From: Imbricaverruca yamaguchii
Taxonomy: Eukaryota > Arthropoda > Thecostraca > Neoverrucidae
Length of the DNA stretch: 64,000 bases
NCBI GenBank assembly: GCA_034440575.1
Contig: JAOTOL010000907.1
Coordinates: 1-64,000, forward strand
Reading direction: 5' to 3'
In this document: piece after piece, positions 1-11,289 of the stretch
Layout of the letters: each line of letters opens with the position of its first letter
Numbering within the stretch: position 1 is the first letter of the stretch
Position numbers and translations under genes: made by a program
Notes under the pieces: model-generated
The model's input: the letters and a program-made list of their open reading frames with translations, nothing else
The model's database searches: none
What the model was told of the DNA's origin: nothing

Positions 1-2104
1 TCCAAATCTAGTTGAATATTACTAGATTGATCTCTGCTGTTAGCCACTTCTACCAGCTTGATGTCATCAGCAAATTTGAACACTCTATTCCTCAGCCCTA
101 CTTCAATGTTGTTCACAAAGATGATAAGAGGAGGGGCCCTAGAACAGAGCCCTGTGGCACTCCACTCCAGAACATCTTTCCAACCAGATTTACATCCATT
201 CAATACTACCCTTTGTTTCCTTCCCTGCAACCATGCTTCAATCCAATGTAGAACTTTTCCTACAATCCCATGTTGTTGTAATTGATGAATTAACCTTCCA
301 TGTGGAACTTTATCAAAAGCTTTGCTAAAGTCCAAGTACACAACATCCATCCTGCTTTCATTGTCTACTTCTTTGGTAACATACTCAATGAACTCCAATA
401 GGTTAGTTAAACAAGACCTTTGAGATCGAAATCCATGTTGAGTATCCCTTAAAAGGTTGTGCCTATCAAGATGAATCTGAACATTCTGTTTAACCAGCTT
501 TTCTAGTACTTTGCAAACTAATGAGGTCAAACTGACTGGCCTGTAGTTTCCTACACTCTTCCTATTTCCCTTTTTGAAAATTGGTACTACACTTGCATTT
601 CTCAATCTTCAGGTACTTCTGAATACTCCATAGATCGCCTGAAAATGATACCTAGGGGAGTTGCTAAAGCTTTAGCACACTCTACTAAGATCCTAGCATA
701 TATTTCATCTGGTCCGGAAGCTTTATTAGGTTTTATATTCTGCAACTGCTTCTCTACGGCTTCTGTAGTTATTGTAAGATCCTCCAGCATATCACCTGCC
801 ATGGCATGGCCTACAGATGTTCCTATTGTACCAGAATTATCTTTAGTGAAGACGGATGAGAATTGCTTGCTTAGGGATTCCACAATGTCGCAATCATCAA
901 CCACTATTTCCCCATCTACCTCCAGTGGTCCTACACTACACTTTTTAGCCTTAAATTTATAGAAGCTAAAGAATCTCTTAGCATTACCTGCTGAACATTC
1001 TCGAGCAAAGTTGATTTCAGCAAGTCTTTTAGATGCTCTAACACACCTCCTAACTTTATTTCTAGCTATTCTATATGATTCTAGGTTTAACCCCGAGTTA
1101 GTATCTTTTAGTTTCTTGAATGCTTGTTTCTTTGAGTCCAGTAATTGCTTAACTTCCCTAGTCAGCCACGAAGGGTGCTTAACCCTGTTTGATCTAATTT
1201 GCCTACTGGGAATGAACCTATCCTGACCCTGAAATAGCTTATCTTTTATCATTGTCCACATTTCATAAGCATCTAAGCCATTCAATATGACTTCCCAATT
1301 AATTTCACTGAGGAAGCTCCTGAACTCACTGTAATTCCCTTTTGCAAAATTTGGAATCAATGTTCTGTTGGTTGCTACCCTTCCAACATATAATGAGAAG
1401 CGTATAATGTTGTGATCACTATTACCAAAGGTCTCTCCTACGTTAACATTTTGCACAAAATTTTCCTCATTAGTAAGCACTAGATCTAATATTTTATTTT
1501 CCCTTGTAGGCTCGTGTATCATTTGAAAGAAGAAATTGTCTTCAAAACAAGCCATGAAACATCTTTCTGATTTGCTTACACCTATTGTTTTGTTTCCCAA
1601 TCCTGCTATGTTGAAATCCCCCAACAAAATAGTTCTCTCCTGTACTCTCCTACTTATCTCTTCCTGCATCAGCCTGTCAGTGTTTTCATTCTGGTCTGGA
1701 GGTCTATAGAATGCCCCAATCCTAAATTTTGTTCCATTCTTCAGAATTATATCTAACCACAAAGATTCTACTCCTGCACTATGTACACCATCCTCTATGG
1801 AATGACATTTCATTACTTGCCTAACATACAATAGAATGCCACCTCCTATCCTTGCCTCTCTTTGATAGGCATGCATGTTGTAGCCTGTCAATTCAAATTC
1901 TTGCAAGTTGTCTCCAAACATGCTTTCGTTAACCCATGCTTCTGTTATGCACACCAAATCTAGCTGTTCAGACAACATATATGCATGCAGTTCCCCAATT
2001 TTGTTCCTAACACTTCTGGCATTGACATAAAAACATGATAAATTATTCCTTCCATTGCTTGCTATGCTTCTCTCTTTATCAGCTACATCCCCCCCATGTC
2101 CTGC
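1..2104 (-). pseudogene. CR1 family-1 ORF2: APE endonuclease-reverse transcriptase, frameshifted, truncated by window edge
   Basis: The endonuclease half is open from 2104 down to 602. It shows the APE-type catalytic set: NARSVRNK, CITEAW (Glu), IGAFYRPP, LLGDFNIAG (Asp/Asn) and NSDHNIIRF (Asp/His). The linker leads into NIKPNKASGPDEIYARIL, the start of the RT fingers. At about 600 a lost base in a Trp codon breaks the frame. RT continues in shifted frames as VPIFKKG, then PQGSVLGPLL and KFADDIKLV at about 30-180; FADD is the catalytic aspartate pair. A second one-base loss lies near 140. ORF2 is open upstream to the ORF1 stop and has no obvious unique ATG, so the start is uncertain. Inference: an inactivated polymerase gene of a retrotransposon. 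Confidence 0.85.
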
Positions 2105-2979
2105 CTAGTTTCCCTGTTTCCTGTTGAGAGCCTCCTCATACCTATTGCTGAGCAATTCCACTCCTCTCTTGCTCAGATGTAATCCATCTAAAGCAAACAT
2201 CTCCGTCCTCCCCCAAAACTCCCCCACAAATCCAAGAACTGCACCCCAAGCTCCTTACAAATCTTGGCCACCCTGGTATTGAGCCCAATGGCCCTCGAAT
2301 ACCACTCCATGCTTGCATGGACCATAGGGAGGATGGATGTCACCACTCCTCTTTTCCTACTTCCTGCTAAACTACCTATCAAAGCCCTATAGGCTTTCAT
2401 TGTTTCCTCTGTATTATTTTTTCCTACATCGTTCACTCCAACCTGCACAATTACCGTTGCACCCTCTCCACTTCCCCTCATTACTCCCTCCAGCCTATCC
2501 CTAACATCTTTCACCTGCGCTCCCGGGTAGCAAACACGCATCCGTCTGCTGGGGTTCTTACTACAAAATGTTCGATCCATGTACCGAACCCTGGAATCCC
2601 CTACGACTAAAACCTCTCTCTCTCCATCTCTATCTTCAGCCATCTGGTCATCCCCACCTCCGTCCCTCTCATCATTACCTTCCCTCTCCTCCAGTGCCTC
2701 AAACCTATTTTTAATTGGGACGCCCATGTCCACCTTCCTTAGCGCCAGTCGGGTGCTATGGCGCCTTGCCACCTTCCAACTGCCACCATCCCGGACCAAG
2801 CCATCCGAACTCCCATCAGTCCTCCGCTCGGGCACCCGAGTTGCCTGGCTGGCACCTCCCATGATGGGTCCCGCCACCAAACACTTCAAGCGCTCCACCT
2901 CCCCCGTTAACATATCTAACCTCTTACTCAAGTCCCCAATGATTCCCACACACTTACAATTCCCACAGTCTCCTTCCAT
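2105..2979 (-). pseudogene. CR1 family-1 ORF1: SGNH-hydrolase (esterase) domain protein with one frameshift
   Basis: The ATG at 2979 opens a cysteine-rich N-terminus (MEGDCGNCKCVGIIGDLSKR) with a short heptad region. A GDxN/SGNH-type esterase fold follows: VLVVGDSRVRYMD (block I with the Ser), a CYPGAQVKDV loop (block II), VGVNDVG (block III, GxND) and DGLHLSKRG (block V, Asp and His). The last block is in another frame because of a one-base indel in a G-rich stretch near 2205-2215. The frame as it stands stops at 2188, while the true family end is the TAG at 2105-2107. ORF1 proteins of CR1-group elements are RNA-binding cofactors and often carry such an esterase domain; its role in retrotransposition is not settled. 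Confidence 0.8.
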
Positions 2980-2984
2980 TTTTT

Positions 2985-3719
2985 TTTTTTTCTTTCTACT
3001 CTTAGTACTAAGTCTAGTTACTGTAAGCTTGTAAGCCTACAAGTATCTACTGTAATATATCTACAGTAATACAGTAATATAGCCTATAAGTATCTACAAT
3101 ACACTATAATCCCGTATAATTACACTAGATATGAAGATACCTACTCTAATTTATGCCCACTATTTTAGTCCTAAAATCTATCTTAAACTTACACACCAAT
3201 TTGACACAAACTTATTCACTACAGAAGCCTACACTATAGAATTATACACTCTAGAATTACACACTACAGAGCTCACACCACACAAATATACACCACTGAA
3301 TCAAACACTGTAGTACCCGTCCACAACACCCAACAATCCTGCAGTTACACTAGGATATGAAGATATACCTAGTGTAATGCTATGCCTACTATCTTAGTCT
3401 TAAAATCTATCTTAAACTTAAACACCAAATTGACACAGCCAACACCCTTAGAACCGCAATATCTCCTACTACAGAAATCGAAGCCTCGAGAACACGCCGA
3501 AAGCAAAGATGGCGCACACGGCGGCGTCGCTAGGTTAATATAGTATGGTTTGCGTGCTACGAAAATGCTTATAAGATAAAAACTAATGAAATATAATCAC
3601 AGAAGTAATTGCTAAACACCTATACACAGCTTAGACTAAAGTACTGCCCAGTTCTGCAACGACTTATCTGGAAACCTGGAGCTCCAGCGGCGACCTCCTT
3701 CCACCTTGAGACCTGGCGG
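2985..3719 (-). promoter_or_regulatory. 5' UTR of CR1 family-1 copy A with two partial tandem units
   Basis: This non-coding stretch lies between ORF1 and the element's 5' end. Two related units start at about 3120 and 3345 (period ~225 bp), each beginning TTACACTAG and ending ATCTTAAACTTA...ACACCAA. The outermost 261 bp (3459-3719) match the outermost 281 bp of the family-2 element at 12061-12341. AAGATGGCG at 3506-3514 (plus strand) is a core YY1-type motif about 205 nt inside the 5' end. Internal promoters in the 5' UTR are the rule for non-LTR elements; promoter activity here is inferred. Confidence 0.65.
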
Positions 3720-4839
3720 CCAACTGAAGTTGGCCTTATTGTCACTTAAAGGGGGCAACGGAGTGCTATTTTATTTTCTATTTTCCTAATGAAACAGGGG
3801 AGGAGGATTATTTGAAATTAAAAAAACTATTTATCTATAATTTTGAACAGCCTTTTTAAACCCTTGATAAAAAACCTAAAATTGACCCCCAAACCGGCCA
3901 ACAAAAAAGCCCATTAAAAAACCCTACCACCCCCCGGGGGCGGTTCCACAAGCCCGGGCCCGGAGGGGGGGAAAACAACCCCTCAACTCCCCCACACTCC
4001 CCCGAACAACACAACCTCACCCTCGCCGTACCCAGTGACATGTGCACGTTGCCAGTGGGGTGTTCAGCTTGATTTCTAAGGACATTTCCACATGACTGGC
4101 AGGGAAAAGATGATACACCAACGGCGCAGCACCATACAGATCTGAAGATACTGGACACCTTGACAAAATGATGAACAGTTCAACAGCTGTGTCCGCCACT
4201 GCAGTCGTCCGTTTCCCAGCCTGCATGGCTAGGCGCCCGACGTCGCAGCCCGGTTCATATTTCCCAGAGGAAGCGAGCTGGCCGCGATCTGAACGGCCAG
4301 CCTGCGTCTAAAGTAGAGCTGATCTAGAAATGGCTAACTAATGGCGATCTTGCAATTTCTAATGGAGCACTGACTCGGTACAAAGTAAATGAGAGTGTTT
4401 CATATCAGAGATAAAGGCGTACAATAATCTTATGCTCATTATAAAACAAAGACATAGATCCAAATTTCCACTGTATCTATTTCAGTCACAGGCCTTCCTC
4501 AACAGCAAACATTTTGCTCAAAAATCACAAAAACACACACGCCTAATGCACCTCACCTCGTGCCTCACCGCACAGTGAATCGCCATCATTTTATATGGAA
4601 CAATATATCCCTACTTAAATACATACAATGTATGATTCGTGTGTGTATTATGCATGTGTCAACTGCGGCTGCGGTTGCATTGCATGTGTGCTTTCCTCAG
4701 GTGGTGTAAGGAACCGGGTTTTCTCAGGGTCCAGGATGAATTTGTGCTTAATGAAGGCCTTTTTTCCCTAATTTCTATTGATTCGCTGATTTTGAGCTCT
4801 GATACATCTTTGCAGACTTGCAGAGTAGATATGCTGAGT
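3720..4839. other. No gene recognised; flank between copy A and the I-type element
   Basis: There is a short G/C-homopolymer-rich patch around 3910-3980 and AT-rich sequence elsewhere. Open frames here are short and show no family motif. The rest of this gap is unremarkable unique or very old repeat sequence. Confidence 0.4.
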
Positions 4840-7800
4840 GTTTTAGAGTCGAAAGTGCTGCATGAGTATAAAAAAAATGAGGAGTAACGTGATGAGGATA
4901 GAGGTAGCGAAGAAGAATAAAGCTGGCTTGTTGAAGTGAGTCGAGGTAGAGTTGAGACGTCTTGCAGTTTTGAGCGTAGAAGTGAGTAAAGTTAGTCGAC
5001 TTGTAGACAGATGAGATGGTGACACTAGTCGAGGCTGAAGCTGGTGCGGAAGAGAAGATTTCCCAGTCCGGGCGGTGCCATTGGGTGGGGTTGTACTTCC
5101 GGGGGATGGGGCCGGGTCATCGCCAGTTTTGATACATTGCAAGAGCGTTAGTTTCAGTTAGTCTTACGTGGGGGTTAGTGTGTTTTTGTTTTCTTTTGTT
5201 TTCCCTTTTTGTTGTTTTTGTGTTTTCTTTTGAACATATCTTTTTTTTCATAGTTCATGGAGTAGGCGTATGATAGCCAGAAAGTGGAAGAGGTGTTTGT
5301 GTAATGTTGGATGGTCATCGTTGAGGAGCGTAGGTATGTTTAGTGGGATGTTGTTCATGTCGCAGTAGTTTGTGATATGTCGTCTTTGGTTGTTGATTGA
5401 ATGCAGTATATGAGTATGTGTTTGATTGTGAGTGTGTGGTGACAGGGTGGTGCATTGTGGTCGTTGTTGGTTGAGTAGAAGGTAGGGAGTGTGTGAGTGT
5501 TGTGTGTCCCATGCGTAGTCGTGAGTGTCCGTTCTCTCAGTCTGGTGTTTTGGTTGATGGAGTGGCTGTATTCGTGTTTGGGGGTGTATTTCGTGTAGCT
5601 GTGTTATTGCTGATCCCATATTTGTTGTATGTGTTTGCTGATGGCCTGTCGTATTGTGGGGTAGTAGTCCAGATTGTGAATAAGGACATTGTGTGGTTTG
5701 TTGTAGTGTTGTGGCTACGTTTGCTTCTGTGTCTGTGTGTTCGTTTGCCATGTATGTTTGTGTGACTTGGGATCCAGAAAAGTATTGGACGTTGTTTTAT
5801 GGTTAGTTTTGTTGTGAATGTGTAATATTTTAGGTATGGGAGGGGTGTTTGTATTTGGTGTAGGGGTGTTGTGCTCTGTAGTGCTGATTTTGTGTCTGTG
5901 GCTATGCTGTTGTGTTAAATTTTGATGTTGTAGATGGTGCAGTATGCCGAGAAGATTGCGAATAATTCTGCTGTGTATGTGGATGCTGTGTCGCGCAGAC
6001 GGGCACGTAGGATGACCAGCGGCGGTGCTGCGCTTGGGTACAGCACCGCGCTGTGCCCGTCTGCTGTACGTGTGATTTTGAACCGTTAGTGTAAATGATG
6101 TAATTTGGATAGTGTGATTTGAAACGAAGGAATAGTTGTATTTCTGCGTTTGTGTATGTGTGCTTTGGTTTGTCTATGAGGAGGCGTGTTTTGGGTGATT
6201 GGTGTTCCACCATGCAGTGGGTGGTGGGAGCGGTTTTGCTGTGGGAGTGTGTGATGTGTAGTCTATTTGCGTGTTGGTGAATGCGGCAGCCTATTGTAGT
6301 TTTGAGGCGTGTTGTGTTCATGAGTTGGTGTACGCGTTTGGTGCGAAGTTTTAATGCCTGAGTGCATGGGTGTTGTGTGATGAGTTATGTTTCGTAATGA
6401 TATCCTAATAGTGTTTCTGTGCATCTGTGCTGTAGTTTTGGTAGTGTGGTTGTTCATGTGAAGAGCACGAGGAGGTTCGGTGATGTAGAAGGTTCTGTGG
6501 GTATGTGTAAACATTGGTGTTGATAAGATTCTATAATTTGTAGGTTTGATTTGGCTGCATTTTCGAAGAGTGGGGATCCGTATTTCAAAATTGGCCGAAG
6601 GTGTGATTTGTAAAGAGCTAGAAGTGTGTTTCGGCCGTATCCCCAGTTTGTGCGGGATGGTGCTCGAAAGATGTTCATTTTTATATGCGCGTTTCTGCAA
6701 GTCTGAGATGTGTGGCCGAAAAGTGAGTTTTGGGTCTCAAGTGATGCCTAGACATTTTGCTGTGGTAACGAATGAGATGGGTGTGTGGTCTATTTTTAGT
6801 GGTGGTAAGTCTGTATTTTTGTGGTAGCCGAAAAATGATTCATTTTCGATTTGTGTGGTGAAGTGTGTAGGTTTTGGGGAGCCGAGTTTGTTGTGTAGTT
6901 GTATTAATGTGGTTTGTAGTATTCCTAGTGTGTTGTTTGGTGTTTCGTGTGATGTCCATATGACTATGTCGTCTGCGTGTATTGCAATTTTGACCCGGAA
7001 GGTTGTCGGTGATAACTGAATTTAGACCTAAAAATAAAGAGAAAGGGCTGAGGACGGAACCTTGCATTAAGCTGGTTGTGGGGAATTTGTCTCTGAAGTA
7101 TGGGATCCAATTTTGACTTGAAATGAGCCGTTTAGAAGATAGAAATGAAGATAGTGTAGTAATTCTGCCCAATATATCTATGTTGTGTAGGTGTTGTGCT
7201 AGTGCTGTTATGTTGATGGTGTCGTAGGCCTGTTTAAGTTACAGGAAGAATGCAACAGTGGAGCGTTTCTCTGCTGCCGGTTCCTGGATGTGTGTGATAA
7301 GGTAAGTAAGATCATCTAAACATGAGCAATTCGGGAGGAAGCCTGATTGAATAGGAGATATTAGTTTTTGTGTTTGTACGATGTAGAAGGCGTTTTTTTT
7401 ACAAGGCATTCAAATAGTTTGTGGAAGCAGTTAGTGAAGGCAATAGGGCGATAGGAGATGCAGAGAGGTTTGAGTCCGTGTTTGGCTTAGGTATTTCGGA
7501 GAAAAACATGTAGCCAGGATTGTGGGTATGTTTGTGTGGTTCACGCGGTGTTACAAGTGTCGAGTAATGTGTGCAGTGCTTTTGTTGGTAGGTGTTTCAA
7601 GAAGTAATATTGAATGTTGTTGGGTCCTACACTTGTTTTACCTGTCTGTGCGATTGCTAATTGTAGTTCTGTGAGTGTGACTCTTGTGTTGTAAAGGTTT
7701 GTGCTTGCTGTGTCTGATAGGACAGTGGGGGTGTGCGTGGAATTATAGATGATCTAAGACGGTAGTGGTGTGCGAATATGTTTGCTATTGTTTGTGGGTC

Positions 7801-9046
7801 TGTGAGAGTGTTTTTTGTGTCTAAGTGTCATTGCTTTGATTGGTGGTCTTTGTCTGTGTCGAAAGGTTCCAAAGGGTGTCAAAGTTTCTCCAAGAGGAGT
7901 GAATCTATTAAATTGTGTTGCAAAATTAATTTCAGGAAGTCTTTTGCCTTGCCTGATTGGTACGTTTGCACTAATGTTCTTTGTCGTTTTAATGCTGTGA
8001 GTGTTTCTGGTGTGTGGTGTCTCTCGTATCTGTGACGTGCGTGGTTCCTCGCGCAGATCGCCCGAGGTGCCAATCTTCGCTCCACCGGGGAGCCGCGCGA
8101 GGGTTTGTATTGTCCTGGTTTTGTTCGTGGTATGTGTTCGTGTGCTGTGGTGAGGACTATGTCTACAAGCCGGTTCTGATGTGTTTTGTAGATTGTGTGC
8201 TATTTGTGCGGCTAAGGATTCTGAAAAGGATACCTTTTTTGGTTCCACCGGCCTGGCTGGGATGGGTAGGCCAGTGGCCGATATTTGGTGGAAGGTAATG
8301 GTGATGGTTGCGTGGTCGCTGAAGTGTGGATCGGAGTCGGATATCCAGGATAGGCTATACGTGAGGAAGCGAGTGTGACGTCTGGGTCGTGTGGAGGTGA
8401 GGAGCTGATTGGTATGATATAGGTTGGTGAGCCGGTGTTGAGTATTGTGAGATTCTGTATGTGGCTATTGCGATGAGTGTGTGTGCTCTATGATAGGGTT
8501 GTGTTTTGCGGGTGTCCCATTGGGGTGGTGCGAATTGAAGTCTCCAGCGAGTGTAGCTGGTGTGCGAGTGGTCAAATACTTTATTTAATTCCGAGAGGGT
8601 TTCTGTGTTCCGCGAGAAGGAATCATAGATGTTGATGAGCGTGTAAGCTATGTTGTGTACATGAATTTAAGTTAGTAAATATGTCTGCTGTGGTGTTGAA
8701 TTGTATCAGGTGGTGAGGGTCGTGTTCCTAATGTATGTTTTCATTTACTGCCTGATCTGTGTATGTTGTGTGTGTCTTGTCTGTGTAGTGTGTAGTGAGG
8801 GATATTTGAATTGATATGGGTCGTTAGGTTTGAAGTGTGTTTCTTGAATGCATAGTGCTATGTGATTTGTTTGTAGTGCATAATGTTTGAATTCAGGCCA
8901 GTGTCTAATGAAGTCCGTGTGTGTTCCATTGTATGATTGTGTTCATTGTTTTGGGTGTTGGCGCGCGTGTGTGGTCTCTAGGTGAGTTGTCTTTTGTACT
9001 TTTCCCTGGCTTTTGTTGTTGGTGAGTGAGGGTGGCTGTTGGTGGG
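4840..9046 (-). mobile_element. Old I-superfamily-like non-LTR element (endonuclease, RT, RNase H), heavily mutated (copy H)
   Basis: Reading the minus strand from 9046 to about 4840 gives a decayed polymerase gene followed by a 3' UTR-like region with A/C-rich stretches around 5160-5240. The coding strand is strongly A/C-rich, unlike its CR1 neighbour. Domain order is APE endonuclease, RT, RNase H, then a terminal LRxGH/Cys-His stretch, which fits the I/R1-type superfamily rather than CR1. The 5' side is cut at 9046, where it abuts CR1 copy B. The 3' limit is approximate: the last recognisable 3' UTR-like sequence is near 4840. Confidence 0.7.
5250..8952 (-). pseudogene. Decayed pol gene of copy H: endonuclease-RT-RNase H
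   Basis: The start is ATG at about 8952, giving MNTIIQWNTHGLH, the typical opening of an I/jockey-group endonuclease, followed in a shifted frame by CIQETHFKP (Glu). RT remnants include QGSVLSPF near 7040-7080, an eroded HADDIVIW-like site near 6960, and FRPHISDLQKRAYKN plus LYKSHLRPILKYGSPLF (6460-6720). An RNase H remnant reads YIIYTNGSKS near 6090 and a WIPSHTNIHG-like block near 5700. The C-terminus has LRMGHTTLTHS (about 5480-5520) and Cys/His residues. Stops and frameshifts occur every few dozen codons, so it cannot encode an enzyme. It is far more eroded than the CR1 copies and therefore older. Confidence 0.7.
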
Positions 9047-10326
9047 GAAACTAAAGAACTTTTACTGTCCCCATTACAGTTTCTAGCTAAATCCAGTTCC
9101 TTTGCTCGCTTTGCTGCTCTGGTTTTTTGCTTCACAGTGTCTCTAGCTTTTCGATACGCCTTTAGATTAATGACATTTGAGGTTTCTTTAAAAACTCTAA
9201 ATGTAGTTTTCTTAGCCCTAATTTCTTTTATCACGTCTGGTGTAAGCCATGCTGGCTTTCCTACCCTTCTTTTGCGTCTTTGCTTTTGGGGGACATGTCT
9301 AATCTGAGTTTCCTTTAAGTAAGATTTGAACTTTTCCCACATTTCACGAGCATTTAAATTGGAGAATTCTTCTTCCCATCTGATGGCACTTAAAGCCGCT
9401 CTCATGCCGTTAAAGTCTGCTCTGTTGAAATTTGGAACCTTTACCAAATTATCCTTGATAATTTCCCCTACATGTGCCTTGAATCTAACTATGTTATGGT
9501 CACTTTTTCCCAGAGTTTCGCCTACAGTGAAGTCTTGAACCAAGTCACTTAAATCCGAGAATACAAGGTCCAAGAATGAACCATGCCTGGTAGGTTCCGT
9601 TACAAACTGGTGTAAGAACAGGTCCTCTTCAAGGCATTTCCTGAACATTTTGCATGATGGGGAGCCAACACCAGCATTTTCATAACCTTTTAGATTAAAG
9701 TCACCGAGAATAAGGCACTTCCTCTTAAAGTTTCTACTGATTTCCTCACAAATCACCTTGTCAAGCTCCAGTTGCTGAGAATGTGGCAGGGTTCCTGATC
9801 GGTAGAAAGCTCCTATCCTAAGAGTATTGCTGTTGCCTTTTCCCACAGTGACATCAAGCCAAATGGACTCCACAGACACATTTTTATCCCCACCTGCTAC
9901 TTTTTGAGAACTGAATAAGCTATTCACATAGAGCATTACACCACCTCCTTTCATTGCTGGACCCCTATTGCACGAAAACATATTGTATCCCTGGATCTCA
10001 TAGTCCTGTAAGTTATCTCCAAAATATCCTTCACTGACCCATGCCTCCATAATGCAAACAAAATCCGGTTCCTCCTCAGCAACATAACACTTGAACTCAT
10101 CAAATTTGGAACGGATACTCTGAGCATTAAACATCATACACTTAACAAATGCTCCATAACCACCTTTGGCTTTTTCATATTGAGGAGTTCTTTTATCACT
10201 AGATGAACTATAACTCTGTCCCCTTGAGTTGCTGCTGTCCCTATTTGCAGACTTTGAGGTTCTATTGCCTTGGCTGACACTATTGGAATATTCCTGAGTT
10301 GGCAATGCAATTTCATCCCTCCCCAC
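8905..10326 (-). pseudogene. Chimeric ORF: CR1 family-2 ORF2 N-terminus (endonuclease) fused to copy-H sequence
   Basis: The open frame runs 473 codons. Residues 1 to about 427 are the family-2 APE endonuclease and linker, nearly identical to the intact ORF2 at 41312-44314. Visible motifs are NAQSIRSKF, VCIMEAW, LILGDFNLKG and KSDHNIVRF. At 9047/9046, just after RNCNGDSK, CR1 homology ends and the protein continues with about 45 residues of copy-H sequence, including the first residues of its endonuclease. The RT domain is missing, so no retrotransposase can be made. The listed start is a GTG; the frame is open further upstream to the ORF1 end, so initiation is unclear. Confidence 0.8.
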
Positions 10327-10334
10327 CCCATTTC

Positions 10335-11289
10335 CTAGTTTCCCTGAAGGACATGCTCATATACTTTGCCTAACACATGGACCCCTTCTCAGAAAAGTGC
10401 AGGCCATCCCTCTGATAGAGGTCCCACGATGCATAAAACCTGCTCCACTCGTCTACAAATGTAAAACCTAGCTCCTGGCAGAGCTTTCCTACCCTGGTGT
10501 TAGCTGCCAGTGCCCTAGAGCTCCACTCAGGGAGGCTCTAGCCCTAGGCAAAATTCCTGTTACAAGCACTCTATTGGTACCCTTCAGGGTGGCCAGAAGG
10601 GCCCTGTACTCCCGCAGAAGCTCCTCGCTCCTAGTATGACCTATGTTATTTACCCCTACATGCACTATGACTGTGTTAAACTGGTGATCACTGGTGACCT
10701 GTGCCACCGCAGGTACCAGGTCCTTCAAATTGGCACCAGGCCTGGTGATGCACCTCCTGTCCCTCCTACCTTTACAAAATACCCGCTCTAAATGACGCAC
10801 ACGAGAGTCTCCTATGACCAGCACTGACTCCCTACTACTGCTATCCTGGGGGCAGTCATCCAATGCCTGGAACATATTTGTTGTTACTATGCCTGCCCGC
10901 TGGGCCGGTCGGCTACACTTCCTCCCGCTCCTACCACCTGTCACCTGCCACTCACTGACCCTTTCCTTAGGTTCGGGTCTTCAAATCCTCCACCCCCTGA
11001 CCTCATGCCACTTCCCCTCCTGTGACCTACCAGAACTACCCCTCCTCTGTTCACTATTAACACTATTAACACTCCCCTCTTGAGAGATCCCAGCCACCTC
11101 CACAGTAGGGGAAACCTCAGCTACCTGGTGGCCTGCGACCACCTGGGCATATGATGTCCCTGCTACGGATTGACCCCTTGTTGCTTTATCTTGCCTACCC
11201 TGTGCAACAAGGGCAGCCTTGAGGTTGGAAACCTCTGCCTTAAGGGTCCTAATTTCTTCCTCTAGTGCCTGCATCCTGGTCGAAACCAT
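10335..11289 (-). pseudogene. CR1 family-2 ORF1: coiled coil + SGNH esterase, two frameshifts (copy B)
   Basis: The ATG at 11289 starts MVSTRMQALEEEIRTLKAEV. Leu9-Leu16-Leu23 and Ile13-Val20-Leu27 form clean a/d heptads, so a coiled-coil oligomerisation segment is likely. A Ser/Gly-rich linker with TSYAQVVAGHQVAE follows. The esterase domain shows VLVIGDSRVRHLE (block I), RPGANLKDL, VIVHVGVNNIG (block III, with Asn-Asn in place of the Asn-Asp of the GxND motif) and DGLHFSEKG (block V). Frame breaks lie near 10980 and 10530. The family stop is the TAG at 10335-10337 in CAGGGAAACTAGG. It is likely an RNA-binding retrotransposon cofactor, non-functional in this copy. Confidence 0.8.

Larger units (their letters stand above)
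1..3719 (-). mobile_element. CR1-type non-LTR retrotransposon, family 1 (copy A), 3' end outside window
   Basis: On the minus strand the order is 5' UTR (about 2985-3719), ORF1 (2105-2979), then ORF2 (2104 down to position 1 and beyond). The protein order, coiled coil/SGNH esterase then APE endonuclease plus reverse transcriptase, is that of CR1/L2-group elements. The 5' boundary at 3719 is set by an abrupt end of homology with the 5' UTR of copy B, which ends at 12341; the flanks differ beyond it. Both ORFs carry single-base frameshifts, so this copy looks dead but not very old. The C-terminal RT region and the 3' tail lie left of the window. Family 1 is clearly distinct from family 2 at the protein level. 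Confidence 0.88.
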
